Of a stretch of DNA of 64,000 nt, positions 43,758-52,957 are shown one piece after another. Source of the stretch: an uncultured Bacteroidaceae bacterium (GTDB lineage: Bacteria > Bacteroidota > Bacteroidia > Bacteroidales > Bacteroidaceae); contig CAJOLC010000005.1 of assembly GCA_905235305.1 (NCBI GenBank), positions 1 to 64,000 of the forward strand. The letters are read 5' to 3'. The notes beneath the pieces were generated by a model. The model saw nothing but the letters and a program-made list of their open reading frames with translations, searched no databases and was not told the origin of the DNA. The position numbers and the translations under genes were made by a program. The stretch's first letter is position 1. Each line of letters begins with the position of its first letter.

Positions 43758-45495
43758 TCATTTCTTTGCCCAGGTGTCCTTCAGGCCTACGGTCTTGTTG
43801 AAGACGGGATGCTGTGGCGTGCTGTCGGTATCTACGTTGAAGTAGCCGATGCGCTGGAATTGCAGGTAGGAGAGGGCAGGCATCGTGGCCGCATACTCCT
43901 CGATGTAGCAGTCCCTCAGGACGGTAAGGCTGTCGGGGTTGATAATCTGCTTCATGGCGGTCACTGCGTCGCAGTCCTGCGCGTCGCGGATTGCGGCGAG
44001 CTCGTCCCTGGGGTTCTCCACCTTCCAGAGGCGGTCGTAGAGGCGCACTTCTGCCTTGACGGCATGCTGGCAACTGACCCAATGCAGGGTCTTTCCCTTA
44101 ATCTTACGGTCGGCGCCGGGCATTCCGCTGCGCGTCTCGGGGTCGTAGGTGCACTGAATCTCCGTAATATTTCCGTCGGCATCCTTCGTCAGGCCGGTAC
44201 ACATTATTATATAGGCGTTCTTCAGCCGCACTTCTTTTCCGGGCGCGAGGCGCATGAACTTCTTCTCTGCCTCCTCCTGGAAGTCGTCGCGCTCTATCCA
44301 GATTTCGCGGCTGAAGGCAATCTCGTGCGTTCCGTCGGCCTCGTTCTCGGGGTTGTTTATGGCGGTGAGCATCTCAACCTGACCTTCCGGATAGTTCGTG
44401 ATGACGACCTTCACGGGGTCGAGCACTGCGCTGACGCGGATGGCGCGGCTGTTGAGGTCCTCGCGAACGGCACTCTCCAGGAGCGCCATCTCGTTGAGGG
44501 CATCGAAGGTGGTGTAGCCTATCTTCCTGATGAAACCACGGATGCTCTCCGGACTATACCCGCGGCGACGGAAGCCGCATATGGTTGGCATGCGCGGATC
44601 ATCCCAGCCGCTGACTAGTCCCTCCTTGACGAGAGCCAGCAGATTGCGCTTGCTCATGAGCGTGTAACTGAGGTTCAGCTTGTTGAACTCCGTCTGGCGG
44701 GGGCGGTTGTCCTCTATGGCATCGGTCTCGCCCTTGTATTCCTTCATCCATGTAACGAAGAGATCGTAGAGAGGACGATGCTCTACGAACTCGAGCGTAC
44801 ATAGGCTGTGGGTCACGCCTTCCAGATAGTCGCTCTGTCCGTGGGTAAAGTCATACATCGGATAGGCATTCCACTTGTTGCCGGTACGGATGTGGGGAAT
44901 GTTCATGACGCGGTAGAGAAGCGGATCCCGGAAGAGCATGTTGGGGTGAGCCATGTCAATCTTGGCACGAAGCACGAGTGTGCCCGGAGTTGCCTCGCCG
45001 CTGTTCATGAAGCGGAAAAGCTTGAGGCTCTCCTCGGCGGGGCGGTTGCGGAAGGGGCTGTTGGTGCCTGGCTTCGTCGTCGTACCCTTTTGCTGGGCTA
45101 TGACTTCCGCACTCTGTTCGTCGACATAGGCGCGCCCTTGGAGGATAAGCCACTCGGCAAAGTCCCAAAGCTCCTGGAAGTAGTCGCTGGCATAGTATAC
45201 GTTGTCCCACTGGAAACCCAGCCATTGAATGTCGTGCTCTATGCTTTCGATGTATTCGGTGTCCTCCTTTGTCGGGTTCGTATCGTCAAAGCGCAGGTTG
45301 CACTTGCCGGTCGGCGATACCGAAGTCGAGGGCGATGGCCTTGGCATGGCCGATGTGGAGGTAGCCGTTGGGCTCGGGCGGGAAACGCGTCTGTATGCGT
45401 CCGCCATTCTTACCCTCTGCCAAATCCTTCTCTACTTTCTGCTCTATGAAGTTGAGGCTCTTCTTCTCCTCAACACTTCCAATTGTCTCTGCCAT
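43758..45495 (-). pseudogene. glnS: glutaminyl-tRNA synthetase with an internal frameshift
   Basis: GlnRS charges tRNA-Gln. The first frame (45495 to about 45316) encodes residues 1-61 with [20 protein letters not shown] (HIGH motif) and then leaves the reading frame after FGIAD. The second frame resumes at [16 protein letters not shown] (about 45308) and continues intact through TLMSKRNLL (KMSKS equivalent), GWDDPRMPT and the anticodon-binding barrel to TVGLKDTWAKK. Comparison with the normal FGIAxxYxGxCNLRFDD shows that about 8 bases are missing between GAC and GGCAAG. A true loss of GlnRS would be surprising unless a Glu-tRNA amidotransferase or a second glnS exists; an assembly error is possible. 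Confidence 0.9.
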
Positions 45496-45525
45496 ATAGT
45501 CGGTTTTAATGTCTTATCTATAGTG

Positions 45526-45533
45526 CAAAGATA
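45526..45533 (-). promoter_or_regulatory. -7 promoter box of glnS
   Basis: Minus strand TATCTTTG followed by C, 30 bases before the glnS ATG. Confidence 0.7.
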
Positions 45534-45597
45534 CGGCAAAATTCCAATATAGGCGGCAAGATAGGGGGAAAAAATACGCGATAATGTTGTCTAATAC

Positions 45598-45632
45598 ATA
45601 AAAAGGCGACCTGTCATGGACAAGCCGCCTTA
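45598..45632 (-). terminator. terminator after the C10 protease gene
   Basis: On the minus strand AAGGCGGCTTGTC pairs with GACAGGTCGCCTT with mismatches, followed by TTTTTATG. Confidence 0.7.
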
Positions 45633-45657
45633 GTTCACTCGGTAGAAAACAGTGTTG

Positions 45658-48600
45658 CTATCGCTTCAGCACCACTTTTCCGTTCATGAGGTTAAAGCCT
45701 CTCTGCATCTTGCTTAAGCGTTGGCCGGCAATATTATATATGTAGGTCGGCTCGGTCTTCTCGCCTATGGATGAGATGCCGGTGATGGTCTCGCCCACAT
45801 CCATGATGCGTATCTGGCTGGGCAGACTTATTTCGCCCGACCTTGCAGTAGCAGTCATGTACCAGCGGCAGGGTGCAAGGGACGACTCGCCCCTCAGCAG
45901 TGCGCCGCCCTTTACTACATAGCATTCGCCCAGTCCGGGAGCATCGTCGTCCGGAGTATTGTACCAGCCTTGGAACTGATAGTCTATCTGCGTGGACGAG
46001 CAGCTGATGGCGTTGATGGCAGTAGGATAGAGGCATGTGTTCTCGAGAGTAATGGTTTGCTCTCCGGCTTGCTTCGCGCGGATGAGGTAAGGCATGTTGG
46101 GCGTCGTCTGTTGCCCATTGAAGCCCATGGTGGTCAACACAATGATGTCGGGCACACCATCGTTGTCGTTGTCATCCTGGAATATGCCATCTATCTCGGC
46201 CAGGTCGAAGTCATTCCGTATAGCCTCGTAATCAAGCGAGAAGGGCAGGTAGATGGCTTCCCATTGTCCGTTGAAGTTGTGCGTGAAATCCACTGTATAG
46301 CCTTCCTTCATCTCTTCGATGGAAAGAGATTCCGTTTCGTCGTTGATTGCCAAATGTAGGTCCTCACGAACAGGAACCTCGGGCAGAACGATGGATTCCA
46401 GACGCAGTTCCTCGGGCAAATCCGTCGTGAAGTAAGGGGCTTGCGCAGGCAAGGCCTTAGTCGTAGTGACATACTCGAAGGCTGTCCCCTCATTATTCAG
46501 CACATAGCAGTCCTTGACTTTCGGCGCAAACGTATTTGCATGGAACTTATAATCAGGGGATGTGACGGCGCCCTTCCCTGTAATCATCTTGTAGAGAGGC
46601 ACGTTGAGCGAACGGAATACGATGGAGCGTCCGGCCATCTCCTTGTCGCCTGCAATGATGTAAGGAGTATTGCCGCGAAGTACGGTGGCAGGTGTGAAGA
46701 TAACCTCTCCATCGTCGCCTTGTGCTGCGAACTCGTAAATCCAGAAATGGTTGGTGCTGTTTTCGAGGGAGACTTCTGTATCATCTATGAATATGGAGTC
46801 AGCCTCAAAGGGCATCATAATGGTATGCCATCCAGTCCCAGTCTCTTCTTCGGGGAAGGTATAGGTGAAGGATGCACTGTCTGCCACGAAGTTTACGGGA
46901 ACGAAATATGGATTGTCGCTGTTGAGGAAGATGTGATTAGCATGGCTGCCGCTTATGACGTTTGCGACTCTGGCTGTGTCGAGGTTGATGGGCAATTCCA
47001 TATTTGCACTAAAGGCATAGATGGTATTGGGGTTATTGTTCGTAGGCATTCTGTTAATCTTTTTGCTGCAATCAGCATAGATTCCGCAGATATTGGACAA
47101 TATGGATATAGAAGTTCCGTATGCCTTGCCTGTGAGGGTGCCATCTGTCTTCCATTGTGCGATGCCTGCCTTCATATCCCATCCGCCCAGGTCCCAGATG
47201 CCGCCGTTGGTTGGCGAACCGTCCTGGTCCACATAGGAAGTGGCGATGTAGTATTTGTTGTTCTCGCTGAGGCCGTCGAACGAGAAGTCCACTGAAACCG
47301 ACTTGTTGGCAGCGATGTCAATCTCGTGGGTAGTGGAAGGGCCGCTCCATGCTACGTTGCTGCCACTCGGCTGGTTCCAGAGTTGGAACCTGATGCGTCC
47401 GTGGAACTCCACGTTGCGGTTGTTCTTTATGGTTGCCTTGCCTACGAGGGCGTTGCCGTAGAGAACACCGTTCACGGCGTTGGTGGCGTTGTATGAACTG
47501 ACAGTGAGGTTGGCCTTGGACGCTTGGGCCTCGGTGATGACTTCCATCGTGCCTCTGCCCACTTCGCCGTTGCCATTGCTTTCGGTGCAGAACCAGAGGT
47601 TGTAGGTGCCTGTCTCTGCTGGCGTGAAGTAGTATGACACATCGACTGTCTCGCCGGAGCGCACAGCTACTATCGAGCGTGTGTTGGTATATACCTTCTG
47701 GTTCGTCTTGCTGGCAAAGAAGTGAATCTCCCTGTTGTATTCGTCGCCGTCGTTGCGGAAGGTCACTTTGACTTCCTGCTGCTTGCCTGCGATGCGTGTG
47801 CCGGGGAAGACGATTGTGTCGATGCTGATGCTGTTTCCGGAGGAGATATTGACTGGTGTCAGCGTGAGGGCTCCCGTGCTATCTACGACGGCTTCGATGT
47901 AGTGGTCGCGCAGGTTATACTTAGTGCGCCATTCGGTATTCCTTGCGGCTTTGTTGGCAGGAGAGAGTTTATATGTGCCTTCGGGGAGCTTATTCTTGAG
48001 GTTGAATGTCTTTGTCTGCGAACTGCCGCTGGCCATGCTGCTGATGCTTTGCTGGGAGCCTACTACGGAGAGGCCGCCGTCGTCGTCCAGCTTCACGATT
48101 GCCGTATTGAAGGAACCTGATATGGTTGATCTGTTCTCGAATGTGGTTTTGATGGATGTGTTGTTGGTGACGGCCACGTCTTTCATGTAGAGGTAGGTGT
48201 CGGCGTTGTTGTTGTCGGGCAGACGCAGGTTGAAGACGGCGTATTGGCCCATGCTGTAGCCGTCGCTGCTGCTACTGGCACCGATGCCGCTGGTGTCGCC
48301 CGGGTTGAGGATGCCTACGAGGAACCATCCGTTGCTGCCGCCTCCCCAGCCCCAATTGACGTGGAAGAGGTTGTCGCCATCGAAGCCGTCGAGTACGAAG
48401 GCATGTCCGCCGCCTGATGCGAAGCCGGCGAAGCAGATGGGATAGCCTTCGGAGATGTCCTTGTAGCACATATCGAACCAGTCGTCGATGCTGTAGTCGC
48501 TTCGATTGGCTTTGTATGCACTGGTGTCATAACCGAATATCTTGATGAAGACTTCTGCGTCGAAGTTTGCGCCGGAGGATGGTCCCCAGCCCATCTTGAC

Positions 48601-49407
48601 GGACTGTCCGCAGAGGAGCATCAGCTTGGCGACGGCGGAGTCCTGTGCGTTGCTGACGTGTCCATTCGGCCAGTTGTAGGTGTCGCGCATGTTTTCCCAG
48701 TCGATGACAGTGTTGCGCGGAATGGCCGGAGCTGTAACTGTGGCGCTCTTCTGGACGCCGTTTTCGGTGTATGTATAGGTGTTGGAGTGGGCGGGAATGA
48801 TGGCTTTTGTCTTGTCCGGGAACTTGTAGAAGGCTATGACCTGTGCCATTGCCGTGGCCGTACAGCCCGTGGCGGGATAGTCTCGCGTACCGTCCTCTTG
48901 CTTGTAGTACATGGGGCAGAGGATGTTATAGGGGCGTGACTGGTTCCATCGTGTGCTGAGCAGTTCGGGCACTGCGTGTTTTGTGCCGGCTACTTTATTG
49001 CGTTTCCTGATGCGCGGGTCGCCGGTCTTGATGTTGTTGTCGATGATGTATTTTATTTCGTCGGCATATCCTTGGAGCCACGAGCGCATGTTGTCGGGGA
49101 TGTTTTCGGGGTCGAACGAGCCATGGTCTACGTATCCGAGGATGGGTTCGGTGCGGTCGTCGCCTGATACGATGACGTATCCTCCGTCGTTACCGGCATT
49201 GAATACGTAGTAGTATGCTTCTTCGTCGGTAGACGGGGCAGCTCCCTTTCTCGAGGATTTGAAGGTGGGCTGGGCGGATTGGATGGTTTTGCCCTTGGCT
49301 AGCATGTAGTTCTGCGCCGTGTAGAGTGCTGTTTGCTTGCCGACGGGTTCTGCCGCCATTGTGATGGTGAAACAGAGCATCAGGATGGCTAAAGTGAATC
49401 TTTTCAT
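45658..49407 (-). CDS. secreted C10-family cysteine protease (streptopain/interpain-like), very long
   Basis: The 1249-residue protein has a signal peptide (LAILMLCFTITMAAE), a Spi-type prodomain (about 20-140) and a C10 catalytic domain with Cys182 in TGCTATAMAQV and His335 in GGHAFVLDGF, followed by FHVNWGWGG. About 850 further residues form beta-sandwich, CARDB-like and adhesion-like domains. The C-terminus (YIYNIAGQRLSKMQRGFNLM then NGKVVLKR) resembles the sorting tail of Prevotella exported proteins, suggesting type IX secretion. Substrate is likely host or dietary protein. The start is MKRFTL rather than an ATG nine codons upstream. Confidence 0.93.
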   Translation of the reverse strand: MKRFTLAILMLCFTITMAAEPVGKQTALYTAQNYMLAKGKTIQSAQPTFKSSRKGAAPSTDEEAYYYVFNAGNDGGYVIVSGDDRTEPILGYVDHGSFDPENIPDNMRSWLQGYADEIKYIIDNNIKTGDPRIRKRNKVAGTKHAVPELLSTRWNQSRPYNILCPMYYKQEDGTRDYPATGCTATAMAQVIAFYKFPDKTKAIIPAHSNTYTYTENGVQKSATVTAPAIPRNTVIDWENMRDTYNWPNGHVSNAQDSAVAKLMLLCGQSVKMGWGPSSGANFDAEVFIKIFGYDTSAYKANRSDYSIDDWFDMCYKDISEGYPICFAGFASGGGHAFVLDGFDGDNLFHVNWGWGGGSNGWFLVGILNPGDTSGIGASSSSDGYSMGQYAVFNLRLPDNNNADTYLYMKDVAVTNNTSIKTTFENRSTISGSFNTAIVKLDDDGGLSVVGSQQSISSMASGSSQTKTFNLKNKLPEGTYKLSPANKAARNTEWRTKYNLRDHYIEAVVDSTGALTLTPVNISSGNSISIDTIVFPGTRIAGKQQEVKVTFRNDGDEYNREIHFFASKTNQKVYTNTRSIVAVRSGETVDVSYYFTPAETGTYNLWFCTESNGNGEVGRGTMEVITEAQASKANLTVSSYNATNAVNGVLYGNALVGKATIKNNRNVEFHGRIRFQLWNQPSGSNVAWSGPSTTHEIDIAANKSVSVDFSFDGLSENNKYYIATSYVDQDGSPTNGGIWDLGGWDMKAGIAQWKTDGTLTGKAYGTSISILSNICGIYADCSKKINRMPTNNNPNTIYAFSANMELPINLDTARVANVISGSHANHIFLNSDNPYFVPVNFVADSASFTYTFPEEETGTGWHTIMMPFEADSIFIDDTEVSLENSTNHFWIYEFAAQGDDGEVIFTPATVLRGNTPYIIAGDKEMAGRSIVFRSLNVPLYKMITGKGAVTSPDYKFHANTFAPKVKDCYVLNNEGTAFEYVTTTKALPAQAPYFTTDLPEELRLESIVLPEVPVREDLHLAINDETESLSIEEMKEGYTVDFTHNFNGQWEAIYLPFSLDYEAIRNDFDLAEIDGIFQDDNDNDGVPDIIVLTTMGFNGQQTTPNMPYLIRAKQAGEQTITLENTCLYPTAINAISCSSTQIDYQFQGWYNTPDDDAPGLGECYVVKGGALLRGESSLAPCRWYMTATARSGEISLPSQIRIMDVGETITGISSIGEKTEPTYIYNIAGQRLSKMQRGFNLMNGKVVLKR

Positions 49408-49510
49408 TTCTTTGCGGTTGTTAAGAGTTGTCAATCTTGTTGTTTTTGGGGGGATGCTTCAGCGTTCAGTGCCTCATCCTTTCATTTCTGAAATCAGTCA
49501 TATTGTGCCG

Positions 49511-49518
49511 CAAAGATA
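49511..49518 (-). promoter_or_regulatory. -7 promoter box of the C10 protease gene
   Basis: Minus strand TATCTTTG followed by C, 104 bases before the ATG, giving a leader of about 95 bases. Confidence 0.65.
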
Positions 49519-49698
49519 GTTTTTTTTGGTTTCCGAACCAAATAAATAAGCATTTATTTGTCGTTCCGGCCAAATGAAGGGATGAGCGTGCATGGGGACG
49601 AGGCCGGCAGGACAAGGCTGCTCCGTGATGCGTTTCTGCGGAAAGCGACCTTTGTCGCTGCATGAAACATCAGCAGAACAGCAGTGATTCACCCTCTC

Positions 49699-49829
49699 CA
49701 GCCTGCTGCGATGCACGACATGGCGTAGTGCGTTGTTTGAACATACATGTATATTCAATTGCACATACATGTATATTCAATTGCACATACATGTATGTTC
49801 AAACAACCCATCCTGATGCGGTGACAGAA
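49699..49829 (-). repeat. 22-bp array element G (ATACATGTAT family), inverted copy
   Basis: Units start at 49740, 49762 and 49784. The flanks are those of elements A and E but swapped: the CATGTCG-type flank lies on the left (as its complement) and CAAACAACCCATCCTGATGC on the right, so this copy is in the opposite orientation. It lies between the C10 protease promoter and the galE terminators. The remaining 180 bases of this gap show no gene. Confidence 0.85.
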
Positions 49830-49943
49830 AAGGCACATTGGCTTGAGCGTCTTAAAGTGCCGGATGAACCTGCAGACACGTATGGTGAATCTCATCAATG
49901 TAGGTCGTCGCGGCCTGATGGATTACTGCGTGATGTTGCCGGA

Positions 49944-49984
49944 AACAAAAAACCACCGTGTGCGGAACTGCGCATACGGTGGTG
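49944..49984 (-). terminator. second terminator after galE
   Basis: On the minus strand ACCACCGTATGCGCAG pairs with TTCCGCACACGGTGGT and is followed by TTTTTTGTTT. Confidence 0.75.
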
Positions 49985-50006
49985 TGATAGGCTGGAAAAC
50001 AAAAGT

Positions 50007-50033
50007 AGGAGGAAAACTCGTCGTTTTCCTCCC
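50007..50033 (-). terminator. first terminator after galE
   Basis: On the minus strand GGAGGAAAAC pairs exactly with GTTTTCCTCC around a 5-base loop, then TACTTTTGTTTT. It starts 8 bases past the galE stop. Confidence 0.75.
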
Positions 50034-50041
50034 GCTTGACT

Positions 50042-51055
50042 TTATTCGTAACCTTTGGGGTTGTTCTTCTGGAAGTTCCATGAGTCGCGGCACATTTCCT
50101 CGATGCCGAACTGGGCTTCCCAGCCGAGTTCGCGCTTGGCCTTGGCTGGGTCGCAGTAGCAAGTGGCAATGTCGCCCGGGCGACGCGGCTTGATGGAGTA
50201 GGGCACCTTCAGTCCGTTGGCCTTCTCAAAAGCCTTGACGACGTCGAGGACGCTGTAGCCGTGGCCCGTGCCGAGGTTGTAGATGGCGAGTCCCTTGTTC
50301 TCCTGAATGGCTTTGAGGGCACAGACGTGGCCGTTGGCGAGGTCGACGACGTGGATGTAGTCGCGTACGCCAGTGCCGTCAGGCGTGTCGTAGTCGTCGC
50401 CGAACACACCGAGCTCCTTGCGGATGCCGATGGCGGTCTGCGTGATATAGGGCATCAGGTTGTTGGGAATGCCGTTGGGATTCTCGCCGATGAGGCCAGA
50501 CTCGTGCGCTCCGATGGGGTTGAAGTAGCGCAGCAGCACTACGTTCCATTCGGGGTCGGCCTTCTGCACGTCGGTCAGAACCTGCTCCAGCATGGACTTC
50601 GTCCAGCCGTAGGGGTTGGTGCATTGGCCTTTCGGACATTCCTCAGTGATGGGGATGATGGCCGGATCGCCATAGACGGTGGCACTGGAGGAGAAGATGA
50701 TGTTCTTGCATCCGTGTTTGCGCATGACGTCGACCAGCACGAACACGCCGTTCATGTTGTTCTCGTAGTACTCCAGAGGCTTTGCCACCGACTCGCCTAC
50801 AGCCTTGAGGCCGGCGAAATTGATGACGGCGTCTATCTTGTGCTCGCTGAAGATCTTCTCCAGGGCATCGCGGTCGCGTATGTCGGCTTCTATCATCGTG
50901 ACCTCGTGACCGATGATTCTCTCGACGCGACGGATTGCTTCGGGCTGTGAGTTATAGAAGTTGTCTACTACGACCACACTGTGGCCTGCCTTGTCTAACT
51001 CGATGAGGGTGTGGCTCCCGATGTAGCCTGCACCGCCTGTAAGTAGGATGTTCAT
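50042..51055 (-). CDS. galE: UDP-glucose 4-epimerase GalE
   Basis: GalE interconverts UDP-glucose and UDP-galactose with bound NAD. The 337 residues show GGAGYIGSHT (7-16), VDNFYNS, NFAGLKAVGES, SSSATVYG, the catalytic Tyr/Lys in NPYGWTKSMLE, and YFNPIGAHESG. Length and motifs are standard. It feeds galactose use and nucleotide sugars for cell-surface glycans. Two terminators follow it. Confidence 0.97.
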   Translation of the reverse strand: MNILLTGGAGYIGSHTLIELDKAGHSVVVVDNFYNSQPEAIRRVERIIGHEVTMIEADIRDRDALEKIFSEHKIDAVINFAGLKAVGESVAKPLEYYENNMNGVFVLVDVMRKHGCKNIIFSSSATVYGDPAIIPITEECPKGQCTNPYGWTKSMLEQVLTDVQKADPEWNVVLLRYFNPIGAHESGLIGENPNGIPNNLMPYITQTAIGIRKELGVFGDDYDTPDGTGVRDYIHVVDLANGHVCALKAIQENKGLAIYNLGTGHGYSVLDVVKAFEKANGLKVPYSIKPRRPGDIATCYCDPAKAKRELGWEAQFGIEEMCRDSWNFQKNNPKGYE

Positions 51056-51084
51056 CTTGATTATTTAGTGTTTAATTGTTTGTC

Positions 51085-51176
51085 GTTAGTGGTTAGGGGG
51101 TAGTGGTTAGAGGATAGGTTGGGTTGCAGATTAGGGACTTAAGGTGTTCTCTAACCTCTAACCGCTAACCTCTAAC
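51085..51176 (-). repeat. facing 7-bp arrays (GTTAGAG / CTCTAAC) between rnfA and galE
   Basis: On the + strand five heptamers (GTTAGTG, GTTAGGG, GGTAGTG, GTTAGAG, GATAGGT) at 51085-51119 face four complementary heptamers (CTCTAAC, CTCTAAC, CGCTAAC, CTCTAAC) at 51149-51176, which could fold into a long imperfect hairpin. It lies downstream of rnfA and could act as its transcript end. Confidence 0.75.
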
Positions 51177-51186
51177 TACCAATTGC

Positions 51187-51807
51187 TTACAGTCCGAACA
51201 AGGCCTTCAGTCCGTTGTCCACGCCGCTGAAGCCCATGAAGGCCATTGCCAGCAGGCCGGCTGTAACGAGGGCGATGCTCATGCCCTGCATGCCTTTGGG
51301 CACGTCCATCATAGCCAGCTGTTCGCGAATGCCGGCAAAGACGACGAGTGCCAAGGCAAAGCCGATGGCTGTGCTCAGGGCAAAGACGACGCCGGTCAGG
51401 AGGTTAGGCTCCAGGCCCTGAGTAGCGTAGGTGCCGTTCGCCACAAGTATGGCTACACCCAGGATGCAGCAGTTCGTCGTGATGAGAGGTAAGAAGACTC
51501 CCAGGGCCTGATACAGGGCTGGAGCACTCTTCTTCAAGATGATCTCCACCATCTGAACGAGGGCTGCAATGACAAGAATAAAGGCTATCGTCTGCAGGTA
51601 CTCAAGGCCGAAAGCCTCCAGCACATACTTCTGGATGAGGAAGGTCACGATGGTTGCCAGCGTGAGCACAAAGGCTACGGCTGCTCCCATGCCAAGGGCC
51701 GAGTCTACCTTCTTGCTGACTCCGAGGAAAGGGCAGATGCCCAGGAACTGCGAAAGGACGATGTTGTTGACGAATATCGCAGTGATGAATATAAGTATGT
51801 AAGCCAT
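51187..51807 (-). CDS. rnfA: Rnf complex membrane subunit RnfA
   Basis: The 206-residue protein has six membrane helices with the signatures IFVNNIVLSQFLGICPFLGVS (interrupt after SQFLG) and LITTNCCILGVAI, whose half-site Cys residues are conserved in RnfA/NqrE. RnfA and RnfE form the inverted pair that carries electrons through the membrane. It is the last gene of the operon. Confidence 0.95.
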   Translation of the reverse strand: MAYILIFITAIFVNNIVLSQFLGICPFLGVSKKVDSALGMGAAVAFVLTLATIVTFLIQKYVLEAFGLEYLQTIAFILVIAALVQMVEIILKKSAPALYQALGVFLPLITTNCCILGVAILVANGTYATQGLEPNLLTGVVFALSTAIGFALALVVFAGIREQLAMMDVPKGMQGMSIALVTAGLLAMAFMGFSGVDNGLKALFGL

Positions 51808-51811
51808 GTCT

Positions 51812-51832
51812 ATTTACGATTTACGATTTAGC
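51812..51832 (-). repeat. 7-bp repeat overlapping the end of rnfE
   Basis: ATTTACG, ATTTACG and ATTTAGC follow each other. On the minus strand the unit CGTAAAT supplies the rnfE stop codon region and matches heptamers at 2192-2213. Confidence 0.6.
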
Positions 51833-52402
51833 CTTGTTGATGATTGCAATAAGGTAGCCCAGGGCAATAAATGCGCCAGGGGCAAGCACGAAGATAAGGG
51901 CTCCGTAGCTCTCGGGGAACAGCGTCAGGCCAAACACCTTGCCGGTGCCGAGCAACTCACGCGTGGCACCAAGCAACGTCAGGGCTATGGTGAAGCCCAG
52001 ACCCATGCCGATGCCGTCGAACACACTGCTGACGACTCCGTTCTTGGCGGCAAAGGCTTCGGCTCTTCCCAAGATGATGCAGTTCACCACAATGAGGGGA
52101 ATGAAGAGCCCAAGGCTTGCGTCAACCTCCGGAGCGTATGCCTTGATGAGCATCTGAAGGATGGTCACCAACGACGCAATCACTACGATGAACGAAGGAA
52201 TGCGCACCATGTCGGGGATCAGATTCTTGATGAGTGAGATGATAAGGTTGGAGAAGATGAGCACTGCCATTGTAGCCAGACCCATCGACATGCCGTTCAT
52301 GGCGCTGCTGGTCGTACCCAGCGTGGGGCACATACCCAGCAGGAGCACGAACGTGGGGTTCTCCTTTATGATGCCATTAAGCAGGACTTTCATGTTGTTC
52401 AT
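51821..52402 (-). CDS. rnfE: Rnf complex membrane subunit RnfE
   Basis: Six membrane helices over 193 residues, with ENPTFVLLLGMCPTLGTTSS and LIVVNCIILGRAEAFA, the RnfE/NqrD half-motifs matching those of RnfA. It is 13 bases upstream of rnfA. The final codons and stop lie inside a 7-bp repeat. Confidence 0.95.
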   Translation of the reverse strand: MNNMKVLLNGIIKENPTFVLLLGMCPTLGTTSSAMNGMSMGLATMAVLIFSNLIISLIKNLIPDMVRIPSFIVVIASLVTILQMLIKAYAPEVDASLGLFIPLIVVNCIILGRAEAFAAKNGVVSSVFDGIGMGLGFTIALTLLGATRELLGTGKVFGLTLFPESYGALIFVLAPGAFIALGYLIAIINKAKS

Positions 52403-52420
52403 ATGCTTTCCTCCTATACA

Positions 52421-52957
52421 TTATATATTATTATTAGGCTCAGAGGCCTGCTTCGTCGCACCACTCTCCGTGTCGGCAGACCTCTTGGAGAGTTCCTCGT
52501 AGGCTGCATTGATGCAGCGCAGGAAGGCACGGCTCGTGATGGTCGATGCCGTGATGGCATCCACGTCGCCTCCATCCTTGCTGACCGTCAGGCTGCCTGC
52601 CGTCTTGCCGATGATGTCGCCCTTCTGACCTTTCTGAAACCAATCCTGTGCCTTCGCACCCAGTCCCGGTGTTTCGCTCGACTCAAGCACTTTGTATCCG
52701 AGTATCGTTCCGTTAGGCGCAAGCCCGACCATCACGGTCAATGGGCCGCCGAAGCCTTTCGGGTCGGTTATCTTGACTGCCTTTCCTTCTTGACCGTTAA
52801 GGACTTCCTCCTCAGCAGCCTTTTCCTGTTGGGCCTTGATGCTCGCGATTGTAGGTGCAGTGATGCTATTGACGTAGCCGAGAGCTGCGCCTGCCACCAC
52901 AGCGATGCCTGTCAGCACGAGCGACATGTTGTACCATGTGGATTCAAGTTTCTTCAT
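52421..52957 (-). CDS. rnfG: Rnf complex FMN-binding subunit RnfG, shortened
   Basis: RnfG carries covalent FMN on the outer face of the membrane. One N-terminal helix (MSLVLTGIAVVAGAALGYVN) precedes the FMN-binding domain with ETPGLGAKAQDWF and DAITASTIT (attachment Thr139). At 178 residues it is shorter than usual: between QQEKAAEEEVL and KGFGGPLTVMVG about 30 residues found in other RnfG proteins are absent. The key residues remain. Its start overlaps the rnfD stop by 4 bases. Confidence 0.9.
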   Translation of the reverse strand: MKKLESTWYNMSLVLTGIAVVAGAALGYVNSITAPTIASIKAQQEKAAEEEVLNGQEGKAVKITDPKGFGGPLTVMVGLAPNGTILGYKVLESSETPGLGAKAQDWFQKGQKGDIIGKTAGSLTVSKDGGDVDAITASTITSRAFLRCINAAYEELSKRSADTESGATKQASEPNNNI

